Origin: Ralstonia pickettii
Lineage (GTDB): Bacteria > Pseudomonadota > Gammaproteobacteria > Burkholderiales > Burkholderiaceae
Direction: 5' to 3'
Assembly: GCF_001699815.1 (NCBI RefSeq)
Contig: NZ_MCGB01000025.1
Span: forward strand, 186,001-250,000
Length of the DNA: 64,000 nt
Within the stretch, counting starts at the first letter, position 1; each line of letters starts with the position of its first letter. This document shows positions 19,865-29,854 of this stretch, one piece after another. A model generated the notes under the pieces. The model saw only the letters and a program-made list of their open reading frames with translations. It made no database searches and was not told where the DNA came from. The position numbers were made by a program, and so were the translations under genes.

Positions 19865-20356
19865 TTGGTCGTCCAGAATATTGTTTTCCCAGCGTCGTAC
19901 CGGCGGTTGTGCGCGATCAGTCGATGCGGAATGGTGGCCCTTGTCTGCACAGTTGTGTTCTGGGCGATCAAAACGTGGGGCGCCGCGTTGCCTTTGGCTA
20001 CCTGGGCGGTCATCAGCGGGCTGGCGATGGCTGCCAGCCTTCCTTTGATAGTGAATCGTTCGCCGCTCGCAATGGAACTGATGTGGCGCGCTCGTCTCAA
20101 AGAAGACGGAGAACCGGGCCAAGCCTCTTGGCAGGTTCGGTTGAAAGCGCCACAAGCTGTCCGAAATGCGCCTTTGCTATGGTCATGGCCGCTCGGCGAG
20201 CGTGTCTTGATCCTTGGGGTCGCGCGTCATGGATGGTGTCCGCAGATTTTTGTGCTGATGCCTCCGTGGTTTTCGGCCGGGACGCTACGTCGTATGCGAA
20301 GTCTGTTACGCCTGGGGCCGCCGCGGGTGGTTTCCCAGGCGTCCGGTGTGTCGTAG
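19865..20356 (+). CDS. Small membrane protein, YgfX-like topology
   Basis: An open frame of up to 163 residues with two adjacent transmembrane helices near the N-terminus (VALVCTVVFWAIKTWG and ATWAVISGLAMAASLPL) and a soluble C-terminal part ending in an Arg-rich helix (LRRMRSLLRLG). This layout and its place directly before rpoE resemble YgfX/CptA-type proteins, which sit beside rpoE in some other proteobacteria. Sequence similarity by eye is weak. The start is unclear: TTG at 19865, or ATG at 19931, which would cut the first helix short. It could also be an unrelated lineage-specific gene. Confidence 0.5.
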   Translation: MVVQNIVFPASYRRLCAISRCGMVALVCTVVFWAIKTWGAALPLATWAVISGLAMAASLPLIVNRSPLAMELMWRARLKEDGEPGQASWQVRLKAPQAVRNAPLLWSWPLGERVLILGVARHGWCPQIFVLMPPWFSAGTLRRMRSLLRLGPPRVVSQASGVS

Positions 20357-20417
20357 GTAAAATACAACGTTTCCAAGTCACAAAAATTCAAGGCGATACA
20401 CTGCAGGTGAAGAATCC

Positions 20418-21017
20418 GTGAGCGAACGCGAAGCCGACCAGATCCTCGTCGAGCGCGTCCAGCAAGGCGACAAGCGAGCGTTTGAACTGCTGGTGGTCAA
20501 GTACCACCGGAAGATCATTCGGCTCGTCTCGCGCCTGATCCGTGACCCGGCCGAAGTCGAGGATGTGGCACAGGATGCCTTTATCAAGGCCTACCGTGCG
20601 TTGCCCCAGTTCCGGGGAGAATCCGCGTTCTATACGTGGCTGTATCGCATCGCCGTCAACACGGCCAAGAATTACCTGGCGACTCAGGGCCGGCGCCCGG
20701 AATCGTCCAGCGACATCGATACCGAAGAGGCTGAAACTTTTGCCGACGGTGAGCTACTAAGGGATATCAATACGCCGGACTCCATGCTGCACACCAAGCA
20801 GGTGGCCGAAACGGTCAACCGCGCAATGGAAGCGCTGCCCGAAGAATTGCGTACCGCAATCACACTCCGGGAGATCGAGGGTCTGAGCTATGAGGAAATC
20901 GCCGAAGCGATGGAATGCCCGATCGGCACAGTCCGATCCCGCATTTTCCGGGCGCGCGAGGCGATTGCCGAGAAATTGCGCCCCCTGCTGGGAACAGTGG
21001 AGGGCAAACGGTGGTAG
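20418..21017 (+). CDS. rpoE: RNA polymerase sigma factor RpoE (AlgU-type ECF)
   Basis: The extracytoplasmic-stress sigma factor, 199 residues. Region 2 is visible as KYHRKIIRLVSRLIRD and VEDVAQDAFIKAYRALPQFRG; region 4 as LREIEGLSYEEIAEAMECPIGTVRSRIFRARE. The start is a GTG at 20418 (MSEREADQ), the conserved family start. It heads the operon rpoE-rseA-rseB-mucD, so its anti-sigma factor and periplasmic sensors are encoded directly behind it. A TAAAAT at 20358-20363 may be a -10 element; I see no clear sigma-E-type autoregulatory promoter. Confidence 0.96.
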   Translation: MSEREADQILVERVQQGDKRAFELLVVKYHRKIIRLVSRLIRDPAEVEDVAQDAFIKAYRALPQFRGESAFYTWLYRIAVNTAKNYLATQGRRPESSSDIDTEEAETFADGELLRDINTPDSMLHTKQVAETVNRAMEALPEELRTAITLREIEGLSYEEIAEAMECPIGTVRSRIFRAREAIAEKLRPLLGTVEGKRW

Positions 21018-21123
21018 CCAGCCGATATGACAAGCCGGCGGCCCATGCGGCTGCAAACGGTGAAACCTCGGGAAGTCTTCTCTCGGATCGTTGATTGGAC
21101 GTTGGAGTTTTTGGGGTCGGGAA

Positions 21124-21756
21124 ATGGGTCAGGCTCAATTGCAAACGGCAGAAGCGGAGTTCGCACAACGCATCTCTGCCTTGATGGACGGTGAGGTTGC
21201 GGCGCACGAAGTGCCGGCTGCCGTGGAACTCGCCAAGGAAGGCGAGGGTGCGGCGCATTGGCGAGAATATCAACTGATCGGCGACGTGCTCCGGTCAGAA
21301 GATCTGCTGAACACGCATTCCTCGGAAGATTTCCTCCGCCGGTTCTCGGCCAAGCTCGACGCCGAGCCTCATCTGCTGGTACCGGCTGTAGCGCAGCGTG
21401 CGAAAACCCAAGAGAGGCACCGTTTCCTGGTCAGCCCCGCTTGGGTCCGACGGATCATGCCTACAACCGCAGTGGCGGCGGCAGTGGCGGCCGTTAGCTG
21501 GGTCGTCGTTCCGCAACTGCGCGGACCTGCGGATGGTGCGGAAGGCTCTCCCGCACTGGTCGCCAAGGCGACGCAAGGTGCCGGCGCGCAGGCGCTAACT
21601 GTGGCGGCAGCTGACAATACGCCGATGATCCGCGACGCCCGGCTGGACGAATACCTGAGCGCCCACAGGCAATCTGCGACCAACGGGATGGTAGTTCCGT
21701 ATCTGCGCGCAGTGGCCAATGGGGTGGCGAACACCCAGGACTCCAATCAGGAATAA
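21124..21756 (+). CDS. rseA: Sigma-E anti-sigma factor RseA/MucA
   Basis: A 210-residue single-pass inner-membrane protein. The N-terminal cytoplasmic domain has the typical ISALMDGE motif, then HWREYQLIGDVLR that binds sigma-E. One transmembrane helix lies at about residues 111-130, and the C-terminal periplasmic part is the expected target of regulated proteolysis. The ATG at 21124 is preferred over the TTG at 21091. It overlaps rseB by one base (TAATG), so the two are translationally coupled. Confidence 0.93.
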   Translation: MGQAQLQTAEAEFAQRISALMDGEVAAHEVPAAVELAKEGEGAAHWREYQLIGDVLRSEDLLNTHSSEDFLRRFSAKLDAEPHLLVPAVAQRAKTQERHRFLVSPAWVRRIMPTTAVAAAVAAVSWVVVPQLRGPADGAEGSPALVAKATQGAGAQALTVAAADNTPMIRDARLDEYLSAHRQSATNGMVVPYLRAVANGVANTQDSNQE

Positions 21757-22865
21757 TGCGGGCATCCATGTCGAAGGTGTGGCACCCCGTTGCCGGGGCA
21801 GGCGCCCGCAAACTGCAGGCCGTTCGTCGGTCGGTTTTTCTTCTTCTGTGTGTTTCGGCGCTGGCGACAGCTGCTCCGCCACAGCCTGATCCCATGCCGC
21901 GCAAGGAGGCTGCCTCCTGGCTGGCGAAAATCCATCGCGCGGCGCTCAAGCAGAACTATGTCGGCACGCTCACGTATCAGCGTGGCACCGGCATGCACTC
22001 CACCCGCATCCAGCATTACGCTGATCTTTTCAATAACGAGTACGAGCGCGTCGAAGCGCTGGACGGCAAGCAGCGCGAAACGCTGCGCCAGAATGACGTC
22101 GTGCGGAACCTGATTTACGACGTCAAACTCGTGGTGACAGAGAAGCAGGAACACAAGGACAGCTTCCCCGCGCTGCTCGCCACCACCAATGGCGATGTGC
22201 TCGACCAGTACGACATGCGGCACCTGCCGACCGAGCGCGTCGCGGGCATGGATTGCGAAGTCTTCCAGCTTGATCCGAAGGACGGCTACCGCTACGCCTA
22301 CCGCATCTGGGCGGAGCGCAACAGTGGTTTGCTGATGCGCGCCCAGACCATCGGTGAAGATGGCAAGGTGCTTGAACAGGTTGCCTTCTCGCAAGTCGAG
22401 TTGGGTGTGCCGTCGGAGAAACAGAGGATCGTCGCTGCGTTCAAGAACCTGAACGGGTGGAATCAATACGAGATCGTGACGCAGCCGACCAATCTGGCCG
22501 AGCAAGGCTGGACGATTGGCAACCCCGTCAAGGGCTTCCAGAAGATCCGCGAGGTGCGCCGTCCGCTGGGCGATATTGCGCCGGCCGGCAAGAACAGTTC
22601 CGGCTTCGAGGTCCAGCAGGTCGTGTTTAGTGACGGGTTGGCAGGGCTGTCGCTCTTTATCGAGCCGGTATCGGAAAAGCGCACCCGCCGCGAAGGCTTC
22701 ATCTCGCAAGGCGCTACACATGTGATGGTGCGACGTGTTGCCGATTTCTGGTTGACGATCGTAGGCGAAGTCCCGTTTGCAACCATCAAGCAGTTTGGCG
22801 CAGCGGTCGACTACAAGCCGGTGTCCGCCAACGCAACCAACAGGCCGGCCAGCGCGCCGCAGTAG
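21756..22865 (+). CDS. rseB: Sigma-E regulator RseB/MucB
   Basis: A periplasmic protein that binds the RseA periplasmic domain and protects it from cleavage until mislocalised lipoproteins or lipopolysaccharide are sensed. It has a signal peptide (hydrophobic stretch at about 25-40 ending in ALATAA), then the MucB/RseB domain beginning EAASWLAKIHRAALKQNYVGT and containing IYDVKLVVTEKQE. Length 369 residues includes a somewhat long N-terminus; an ATG at 21768 is the alternative start. It lies between rseA and mucD. Confidence 0.93.
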   Translation: MRASMSKVWHPVAGAGARKLQAVRRSVFLLLCVSALATAAPPQPDPMPRKEAASWLAKIHRAALKQNYVGTLTYQRGTGMHSTRIQHYADLFNNEYERVEALDGKQRETLRQNDVVRNLIYDVKLVVTEKQEHKDSFPALLATTNGDVLDQYDMRHLPTERVAGMDCEVFQLDPKDGYRYAYRIWAERNSGLLMRAQTIGEDGKVLEQVAFSQVELGVPSEKQRIVAAFKNLNGWNQYEIVTQPTNLAEQGWTIGNPVKGFQKIREVRRPLGDIAPAGKNSSGFEVQQVVFSDGLAGLSLFIEPVSEKRTRREGFISQGATHVMVRRVADFWLTIVGEVPFATIKQFGAAVDYKPVSANATNRPASAPQ

Positions 22866-22948
22866 CCGCAGAGCTGGCATCTGTCTTGGGTGCGCGGCGT
22901 TGCTGCGCAGTGCCATTTCTCTATCTGTCCTTGTTCCGGGGAGCTTTC

Positions 22949-24460
22949 ATGTGTACCGCTCGATCCATTTACGCCTTGCGTCTGCTATGCGTTGCCGCCG
23001 CTGTGGCGGTTGGGAGCGCGCTGGTGCCGGCCCACGCGCAGAATGCCACGGGCAGCGTGGCCACGGCCACGTATGGCCTGCCCGATTTTGCCGATCTGGT
23101 TGAGAAGGTCAGTCCTGCCGTTGTCAACATCCGCACGACCGAAAAGGTCCGTATGCAGCAGGGTGGTCCGAATGATGACGACATGGCTGAATTTTTCCGC
23201 CGCTTCTTCGGTGTACCGATGCCGGGCATGCCCGGGCAGGGCCAGAAGCGCCGCAACGCGCCGCCGCAACAGGAAGAGGAACAGAGCCGCGGCGTTGGTT
23301 CCGGCTTCATCATCTCGGGCGACGGCTACATCCTGACCAACGCGCATGTGGTGGAAGGCGCGGAAACCATCTACGTCACGCTGATCGACAAACGCGAGTA
23401 CAAAGCCAAGCTGATCGGCCTGGACAAACGCACCGATGTGGCCCTCGTCAAGGTCGAAGCGAGTGCTCTGCCGAGCCTGAAGCTGGGCGATTCCGACAAG
23501 GTGCGCGTGGGCGAGTGGGTGCTCGCGATCGGTTCTCCGTTTGGCCTGGACAATACGGTTACGGCGGGCATTGTGTCGGCCAAGGGGCGCGATACAGGCG
23601 ACTATCTGCCGTTCATTCAATCCGACGTGGCCGTCAACCCAGGCAACTCGGGCGGCCCGCTGATCAACCTGCGCGGCGAGGTGATCGGCATCAACAACCA
23701 GATCTACAGCCAAAGCGGCGGCTACATGGGCATCTCGTTCTCGATCCCGATCGACGAGGCGATGCGAGTGGCTGAGCAGTTGAAGGCGACGGGACGCGTG
23801 ACACGCGGCCGCATCGGTGTGGCAATCGACAACGTGCCGAAGGATGCAGCGGAGTCGCTGGGTCTGGGCCGTGCGCGTGGCGCCTATGTCGGCAATGTCG
23901 AATCGGGCGGTCCGGCGGACAAGGCAGGCATCGAGGCAGGTGACATCGTCTTGAAGTACAACGGCCGCGATGTCGAGAAGGCGGGTGACCTGCAGCGCCA
24001 GGTCGGCGAGACCAAGCCGGGAACGCGCGCCACCGTGCAGGTCTGGCGCAAGGGCGCAACGCGCGATCTGGCCGTGACGGTCGCCGAGTTGCAGGCCGAC
24101 ACGAAGGTGGCGCAGCGTACCAAGGGCGCGCAGCCCGATAACAGCCAGCAGGGCCCGGGCAAGCCGAACGCGCTGGGGCTCGTGGTGGCTGACTTGTCCG
24201 ACGGCGCGCGTCGCGAATTCAAGACCAAGAGTGGCGTTGAAGTGCAGGTCTCTGAAGGGCCGGCGGCGCGTGTCGGCATTCGACCGGGCGACCTGATCCT
24301 GCGTGTCGGTGATACCGATGTCACCAACGCCAAGCAGTTCAACGAGGTGGTTGCCAAGCTTGATAAGAACCGCATGGTTGCGGTGTTCGTCCGCCGTGGC
24401 GATGCCACCCAGGTGGTGACGCTGCGCCCGAGCGCCGCCCGTTCGGGTGGTGGTCAGTGA
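22949..24460 (+). CDS. mucD: Periplasmic serine protease, DegP/MucD family
   Basis: A DegQ/DegP-type protease-chaperone for misfolded envelope proteins, 503 residues. A signal peptide ends near AHAQ. The triad is visible as His in TNAHVVEG, Asp in KRTDVALVKV and Ser in NPGNSGGPLINL. Two PDZ domains follow: the first with GRIGVAIDNV, the second with SEGPAARVGIRPGDLI. The ATG at 22949 has GGGGAG 6 bases upstream; the longer frame from 22886 lacks a signal peptide start. It is the fourth gene of the sigma-E operon, as in Pseudomonas, and overlaps the next gene by 4 bases. Confidence 0.95.
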   Translation: MCTARSIYALRLLCVAAAVAVGSALVPAHAQNATGSVATATYGLPDFADLVEKVSPAVVNIRTTEKVRMQQGGPNDDDMAEFFRRFFGVPMPGMPGQGQKRRNAPPQQEEEQSRGVGSGFIISGDGYILTNAHVVEGAETIYVTLIDKREYKAKLIGLDKRTDVALVKVEASALPSLKLGDSDKVRVGEWVLAIGSPFGLDNTVTAGIVSAKGRDTGDYLPFIQSDVAVNPGNSGGPLINLRGEVIGINNQIYSQSGGYMGISFSIPIDEAMRVAEQLKATGRVTRGRIGVAIDNVPKDAAESLGLGRARGAYVGNVESGGPADKAGIEAGDIVLKYNGRDVEKAGDLQRQVGETKPGTRATVQVWRKGATRDLAVTVAELQADTKVAQRTKGAQPDNSQQGPGKPNALGLVVADLSDGARREFKTKSGVEVQVSEGPAARVGIRPGDLILRVGDTDVTNAKQFNEVVAKLDKNRMVAVFVRRGDATQVVTLRPSAARSGGGQ

Positions 24461-24732
24461 TCCAACTGACGCTCTACGGCCGCACGTACTGCCATTTGTG
24501 CGAGGACATGAAGAACGCGCTGGAGCTGCTCCGGCGCGGTTTTTCTTTTGTGCTGCACGAAGTGGACGTCGACAGCGATCCGGCGCTGGAAGCGCGGTTT
24601 GACGAGTTGGTGCCGGTGCTGATGACGGGCGCTCCGGAAACCTCACCGGAAGATGCACGTGAGCTGTGCCACTACTTTCTCGATGTGCCGGCCGTGCAGG
24701 CGTGGCTCGCAGCGCAGACTGCGCACAACTGA
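24457..24732 (+). CDS. Glutaredoxin-family thiol-disulfide protein
   Basis: A 91-residue protein with a thioredoxin fold and the redox motif C12-H-L-C15 after a short beta strand (IQLTLYGRTYCHLC). The cis-proline region VPVLMTG is present. It belongs to the DUF836/glutaredoxin-like group. The GTG start at 24457 overlaps the mucD stop, so it is coupled to mucD translation. A role in envelope or cytoplasmic thiol repair is plausible but only inferred from its position. Confidence 0.88.
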   Translation: MIQLTLYGRTYCHLCEDMKNALELLRRGFSFVLHEVDVDSDPALEARFDELVPVLMTGAPETSPEDARELCHYFLDVPAVQAWLAAQTAHN

Positions 24733-24949
24733 CGCGACGCCGCTGCCGCAAAAAGAGGCGCGGGGAGCCCTCTGAAATCCGGTAAAATCGCCTGTTAGCG
24801 CCGATTTTTGCACTGCACGATTATTGTGCCGCAACTTCGGCTTTGAACCCAATACCTCCCGCCGACGCCGCCAACGCGCGCCGGCCATGCCGGACCCGCC
24901 TCGCGCGCCCGGCAGACGCGCCCGGGATGGGCGCTTTTCGACGCATTCG

Positions 24950-26749
24950 ATGGACAATATCCGTAATTTCTCGATCATCGCCCACATCGACCACGGCAAA
25001 TCGACGCTGGCCGATCGCATCATCCAGTTGTGTGGCGGGCTCTCCGACCGCGAGATGGAAGCCCAGGTGCTGGACTCGATGGACATCGAGAAGGAGCGCG
25101 GCATCACGATCAAGGCGCAGACCGCCGCGTTGTCCTACAAGGCGCGGGATGGCAAGGTCTATAACCTCAACCTGATCGACACCCCGGGGCACGTCGACTT
25201 CAGCTACGAAGTCAGCCGCTCGCTGTCCGCGTGCGAAGGCGCTCTGCTGGTGGTCGATGCTTCCCAGGGTGTGGAAGCGCAAACCGTCGCCAACTGTTAC
25301 ACCGCCATTGAGCTGGGCGTGGAAGTGGTGCCGGTGCTCAACAAGATTGACTTGCCTGCGGCCGATCCGGACAACGCGATTCAGGAAATCGAAGACGTCA
25401 TCGGCATCGACGCTGCCGACGCGACGCGCTGCTCCGCCAAGACCGGCGAGGGCGTGGCCGACGTGCTGGAAGCGCTGATCGCCAAAGTACCGGCGCCGAA
25501 GGGCGACCCGGCGGCGCCGCTGCAAGCGCTGATCATCGACTCGTGGTTCGACAACTACGTCGGCGTGGTGATGCTGGTGCGCGTAGTGAACGGTACCCTG
25601 CGCGCCAAGGACAAAGTCCTGCTGATGGCGACCGGTGCGCAGCACTTGGTGGAACAGGTGGGCGTGTTCTCGCCGAAGTCGGTGCCGCGTGAGTCGTTGT
25701 CGGCAGGGCAGGTCGGCTTCGTCATCGCCGGCATCAAGGAGCTGAAGGCCGCCAAGGTGGGTGACACCATCACCCACGTCGCGCCCCGCAAGGCCGAAGC
25801 GCCGCTGCCGGGCTTCAAGGAGGTCAAGCCGCAGGTGTTTGCCGGTCTGTATCCGGTGGAAGCCAATCAGTACGAAGCGCTGCGAGAATCGCTGGAAAAG
25901 CTCAAGCTCAATGACGCGTCGCTGCAATACGAGCCGGAAGTGTCGCAGGCGCTGGGCTTCGGCTTCCGCTGCGGCTTCCTGGGTCTGCTGCACATGGAGA
26001 TCGTGCAGGAGCGCCTGGAGCGCGAGTTCGACATGGACCTGATCACCACTGCGCCGACGGTGGTCTATCAGGTGCAACTGCGCGACGGCACGATGGTGCA
26101 GGTGGAGAACCCCGCCAAGATGCCGGCGGACCCGAGCAAGATCGAGGCGATTCTCGAGCCGATCGTCACGGTCAATCTGTACATGCCCCAGGAGTACGTG
26201 GGCGCCGTGATTACATTGTGCGAGCAGAAGCGTGGCTCGCAGATCAACATGAGCTACCACGGCCGCCAAGTCCAGTTGACGTACGAAATCCCGATGGGCG
26301 AGATCGTGCTGGACTTCTTCGACCGGCTGAAATCTGTCTCGCGCGGTTATGCGTCGATGGACTACGAGTTCAAGGAATACCGCGTGTCGGACGTGGTCAA
26401 GGTCGACATCCTTATCAACGGCGACAAGGTCGATGCGCTGTCCATCATCGTCCACCGTTCGAACAGCACGTACCGTGGCCGTGAAGTGGCCGCCAAGATG
26501 CGCGAGATCATTCCGCGCCAGATGTACGACGTAGCGATCCAGGCAGCCATTGGCGCGAACGTGATCGCCCGCGAAAACGTCAAGGCGCTGCGCAAGAACG
26601 TGCTGGCCAAGTGCTACGGCGGTGACATCTCGCGCAAGAAGAAGCTCCTCGAAAAGCAGAAAGAGGGCAAGAAGCGCATGAAGCAGGTGGGTACCGTTGA
26701 AATTCCGCAAGAGGCCTTCCTGGCCATCCTGCGCGTCGAAGAAAAATAA
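24950..26749 (+). CDS. lepA: Elongation factor 4 (LepA)
   Basis: A translational GTPase that acts on stalled or back-tracking ribosomes and in ribosome assembly. The 599-residue protein has AHIDHGKST (G1), RGITIKAQ (G2), DTPGHVDF (G3) and NKIDLPAA (G4), and the LepA-specific C-terminal domain with [17 protein letters not shown]. The ATG at 24950 begins [16 protein letters not shown]; the longer frame upstream is unsupported. lepB follows 30 bases later. Confidence 0.97.
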
Positions 26750-26779
26750 TCCAGACATCGCTCGGACGATCTCTCATCC

Positions 26780-27673
26780 ATGAACTTCGCCCTGATTCTG
26801 TTTGTTCTCGTCGTCCTCACTGGTATCGCGTGGGTGGCTGACAAGCTCGTGTTCCAGCGCCAGCGTCAGGCGGCTGCGGCCACGGCGCTGGCTGAATTCG
26901 ACGCTCGCGCGCAGGTGCAGGCGCAGTACGGCGGTGGCGGCGACATCGGTGCCGCGCGTTTGCAACTGGCTGAAGACAAGTTGCGCCAGCCGTGGTGGCT
27001 CGAGTACACCGCCAGCTTCTTCCCGGTGATCGCCGCGGTGTTCCTGCTGCGCTCGTTCGTGATCGAGCCGTTCAAGATTCCGTCGGGATCGATGATTCCG
27101 ACGCTGCAGATCGGCGATTTCATCCTGGTCAACAAGTACACGTATGGCATTCGTTTGCCGATCGTGAACAAGAAGATCGTCGAACTCAATCAACCGCAAC
27201 GTGGCGACGTGATGGTCTTTCGCTATCCGAAAGACGAGTCGATGGACTACATCAAGCGCGTGATCGGCGTGCCCGGCGACGTGGTGAAGTATGACAACAA
27301 GCGCCTGACCGTGAACGGCCAGCCGGCAACCTACGCGCCGCAGTCCGATTACCTTGATGGCGAGCGCCTGACGTACTCGAAGCAGTACCAGGAGACGCTG
27401 GGGAACGTGACGCACAACATCCTGAACGATGCCGACCGCCCGGCCTATGTCTCCGGTCCGGATGATTTTCCGTTCCGCGAAAACTGCACTTACAATCAGA
27501 CCGGCTTCACCTGCAAGGTACCTGCAGGTCACTATTTTATGATGGGCGATAATCGCGACAACAGCGCGGACTCCCGCTATTGGGGCTTCGTGCCGGACAA
27601 GAACATCGTCGGGAAAGCGTTCTTCATCTGGATGAACCTGGGTGACCTGAAGCGGATCGGTGGTTTCCATTGA
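26780..27673 (+). CDS. lepB: Signal peptidase I
   Basis: Membrane-bound peptidase that removes signal peptides from exported proteins. The 297-residue protein has two N-terminal transmembrane helices (about 2-22 and 77-95) with a cytoplasmic loop between. The catalytic Ser is S104 in PSGSMIPTL and the general base Lys K159 in YIKRVIGVPGD, 55 residues apart as in E. coli. The signature MGDNRDNSADSRYWG is complete. The lepA-lepB pair is conserved in proteobacteria. Confidence 0.97.
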   Translation: MNFALILFVLVVLTGIAWVADKLVFQRQRQAAAATALAEFDARAQVQAQYGGGGDIGAARLQLAEDKLRQPWWLEYTASFFPVIAAVFLLRSFVIEPFKIPSGSMIPTLQIGDFILVNKYTYGIRLPIVNKKIVELNQPQRGDVMVFRYPKDESMDYIKRVIGVPGDVVKYDNKRLTVNGQPATYAPQSDYLDGERLTYSKQYQETLGNVTHNILNDADRPAYVSGPDDFPFRENCTYNQTGFTCKVPAGHYFMMGDNRDNSADSRYWGFVPDKNIVGKAFFIWMNLGDLKRIGGFH

Positions 27674-27735
27674 TCCCGTAAGTGAAGCAAAAATCTCTTA
27701 TTGAAACTCGGCAATTGCAAAACGGGGGAAATGCA

Positions 27736-28104
27736 ATGCGGATTCGTCAGGCCGGTCTGAAACGCCCGTCGCGCGGGATTACGATGTTTGGCATGCTGAT
27801 CGGCATCATCGTGCTGATTACGTTTGTGCTGCCGGCCATTCGGTCTGTGCCGAGCCTGATGGAATACCAGGCCATCACACGTGCTGTTAAGCAGGCGCGC
27901 GAGCGTGCGAGCACGCGCGAAGAGGTGGCCAGCGCCTTTGACAAGCAAGCCGCGATCGATGACATCACTTCGATCAAGGGTGAAGATCTGGAAGTGCTGG
28001 ACGGCGGTGGCTCCATCCAGGCGGTGCGTTTCTCGTACAAGCGCGAGATCCCCTTGTATGGCCCCATCGGTCTGGTGATCACCTATTCGGGGACCCAGCG
28101 TTGA
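27736..28104 (+). CDS. DUF4845 family membrane protein
   Basis: A 122-residue protein with one transmembrane helix near the N-terminus (about residues 17-38, [17 protein letters not shown]) and a small extracytoplasmic domain ([31 protein letters not shown]). Such DUF4845 proteins typically sit between lepB and rnc in beta- and gammaproteobacteria. The N-terminus has a slight pilin-like look ([10 protein letters not shown]), but there is no clear prepilin cleavage motif. The ATG at 27736 follows GGGGGAA; a TTG at 27682 is less likely. rnc begins 1 base after its stop. Confidence 0.85.
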   Translation: MRIRQAGLKRPSRGITMFGMLIGIIVLITFVLPAIRSVPSLMEYQAITRAVKQARERASTREEVASAFDKQAAIDDITSIKGEDLEVLDGGGSIQAVRFSYKREIPLYGPIGLVITYSGTQR

Positions 28105-28105
28105 C

Positions 28106-28876
28106 ATGAGTTTGGATGCGCTACAGCAACGTCTTGGCTACCGCTTCAGCAAACCGGAGTTGCTGCAGCAGGCGCTCACCCATCGCAGCCACAGCGCGAT
28201 GCATAACGAGCGCCTGGAATTTCTTGGCGATTCGATCCTGAATTGCGCCGTCGCTGACATGCTCTACGGCATGTTCGGCAAGCTGGACGAGGGCGATCTG
28301 TCGCGCGTGCGGGCCAATCTGGTCAAGCAACAGGCGCTGTACGAGATCGCGCAGATGCTGCAGTTGCCCGATGCCCTGCGTTTGGGCGAAGGCGAGTTGA
28401 AAAGCGGAGGTTTCCGCCGCCCATCTATCCTGGCCGATGCGCTGGAAGCGATTTTCGGGGCGGTGTTTCTCGACGGTGGCTTCGATGCAGCCCGCACGCT
28501 GATTCGCAAGCTGTACATCCCCATCCTCGAGCAGGTGGACCCGCGCACGCTCGGCAAGGACGCCAAGACGCTGTTGCAGGAGTACCTCCAAGGTCACAAG
28601 ATCGCGTTGCCGCTGTACACGGTGGTGGCCACCCACGGCGCGGCGCATAATCAGCAATTCGAGGTCGAGTGCTCGATTCCCAAGCTGGAGATTCGCGTCT
28701 CCGGCAGCGGGGCATCGCGGCGCGCGGCCGAACAGTCGGCGGCCAAGCTGGCCCTGGATGAAGCGCATCGCCTGGTGCCGCAGCTCGTCAAGCGCAGCCG
28801 CGCCGAGCGCACCGGCAAGACGCGCAAGCAGGCCACGCCGCCCGATCCGCAGTTGTCTCTCAGGTTGAAGGAATAA
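28106..28876 (+). CDS. rnc: Ribonuclease III
   Basis: RNase III cleaves double-stranded RNA in rRNA precursors and many mRNAs. The 256-residue protein has the signature [12 protein letters not shown] with the catalytic Glu/Asp residues, [12 protein letters not shown] with the second metal-binding acidic pair, and a C-terminal double-stranded RNA-binding domain ([33 protein letters not shown]). A basic tail ([14 protein letters not shown]) follows. It lies between DUF4845 and era, the standard rnc-era arrangement. Confidence 0.97.
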   Translation: MSLDALQQRLGYRFSKPELLQQALTHRSHSAMHNERLEFLGDSILNCAVADMLYGMFGKLDEGDLSRVRANLVKQQALYEIAQMLQLPDALRLGEGELKSGGFRRPSILADALEAIFGAVFLDGGFDAARTLIRKLYIPILEQVDPRTLGKDAKTLLQEYLQGHKIALPLYTVVATHGAAHNQQFEVECSIPKLEIRVSGSGASRRAAEQSAAKLALDEAHRLVPQLVKRSRAERTGKTRKQATPPDPQLSLRLKE

Positions 28877-28884
28877 TCAGGTAA

Positions 28885-29823
28885 ATGAGCGACACCCCAT
28901 TGCAGCCTCCGCAGCCAGAATCTGGCGTGCCGGAGGGGTTCCGCTGCGGCATGGTCGCCATTGTTGGGCGGCCGAACGTCGGCAAATCCACGCTGATGAA
29001 CGCCCTCGTGGGCCAGAAAGTCAGCATCACATCGCGCAAGGCGCAGACCACGCGCCACCGCATCACTGGCATTCAGACGACGGATGACGCGCAGTTCGTC
29101 TTCGTCGATACGCCGGGCTTCCAGACGCGTCACGCCACCGCGCTGAACCGGTCGCTGAACCGCGCGGTCACGTCCACGCTCACGTCGGTGGATGCCGTGT
29201 TGTTCGTGGTCGAAGCCGGCCGCTATGGCCCGGACGACGAGAAGGTGCTCTCGCTGCTGCCGCGCGAGACGCCCGTGATCCTGATCGTCAATAAGGTCGA
29301 CCGGCTCGATGCGTACACGCGCGCCGAGATGGTCGCCGTGTTCCTGCAGGACATGGCACAGGTGTTTCCGTTTGCCGAAATCGTGCCGATGTCGGCCAAG
29401 AATCGCGACGACATCGACCGCTTGCTCGGCATCGTGCGCCCGTACCTGCCGGAAGGCGAACCGATGTACGACCCGGAAGCGCTGACCGATCGCAGCGAGC
29501 GCTTCCTGGCCGCCGAAATTGTTCGTGAGAAGGTCTTCCGCTGGACTGGCGACGAGTTACCGTATTCCAGCACCGTCATCGTCGACAAATTCGAAACCGA
29601 AGGTCGCCTGCGCCGCGTGTTCGTGACCATTCTGGTCGATCGCGATGCCCACAAGGCGATGATCATCGGTGCGAAGGGCGCCAAGCTCAAGCAGATCTCC
29701 ACCGAAGCCCGCATGGACATGGAAAAGCTGTTCGACGGCAAGGTGTATCTGGAGGTCTGGATCAAGGTCAAGAGCGGTTGGGCCGACAACGAAGCCGGCC
29801 TGCGCGCCTACGGCTACGAATAA
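28885..29823 (+). CDS. era: GTPase Era
   Basis: Era binds 16S rRNA and monitors 30S ribosome assembly. The 312-residue protein has [14 protein letters not shown] (G1), the RHRITG switch region, DTPGF (G3) and NKVDRL (G4), and a C-terminal KH domain ([21 protein letters not shown]). It starts at 28885, 8 bases after rnc. recO follows 31 bases later. Confidence 0.97.
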   Translation: MSDTPLQPPQPESGVPEGFRCGMVAIVGRPNVGKSTLMNALVGQKVSITSRKAQTTRHRITGIQTTDDAQFVFVDTPGFQTRHATALNRSLNRAVTSTLTSVDAVLFVVEAGRYGPDDEKVLSLLPRETPVILIVNKVDRLDAYTRAEMVAVFLQDMAQVFPFAEIVPMSAKNRDDIDRLLGIVRPYLPEGEPMYDPEALTDRSERFLAAEIVREKVFRWTGDELPYSSTVIVDKFETEGRLRRVFVTILVDRDAHKAMIIGAKGAKLKQISTEARMDMEKLFDGKVYLEVWIKVKSGWADNEAGLRAYGYE

Positions 29824-29854
29824 CCACCTAGCCGGGCCACTCTACACACGTTCG

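Noticed and set aside
22985-26758. Long minus-strand frames over mucD and lepA
   Set aside because: Both are antisense to unmistakable housekeeping genes and have no family features.
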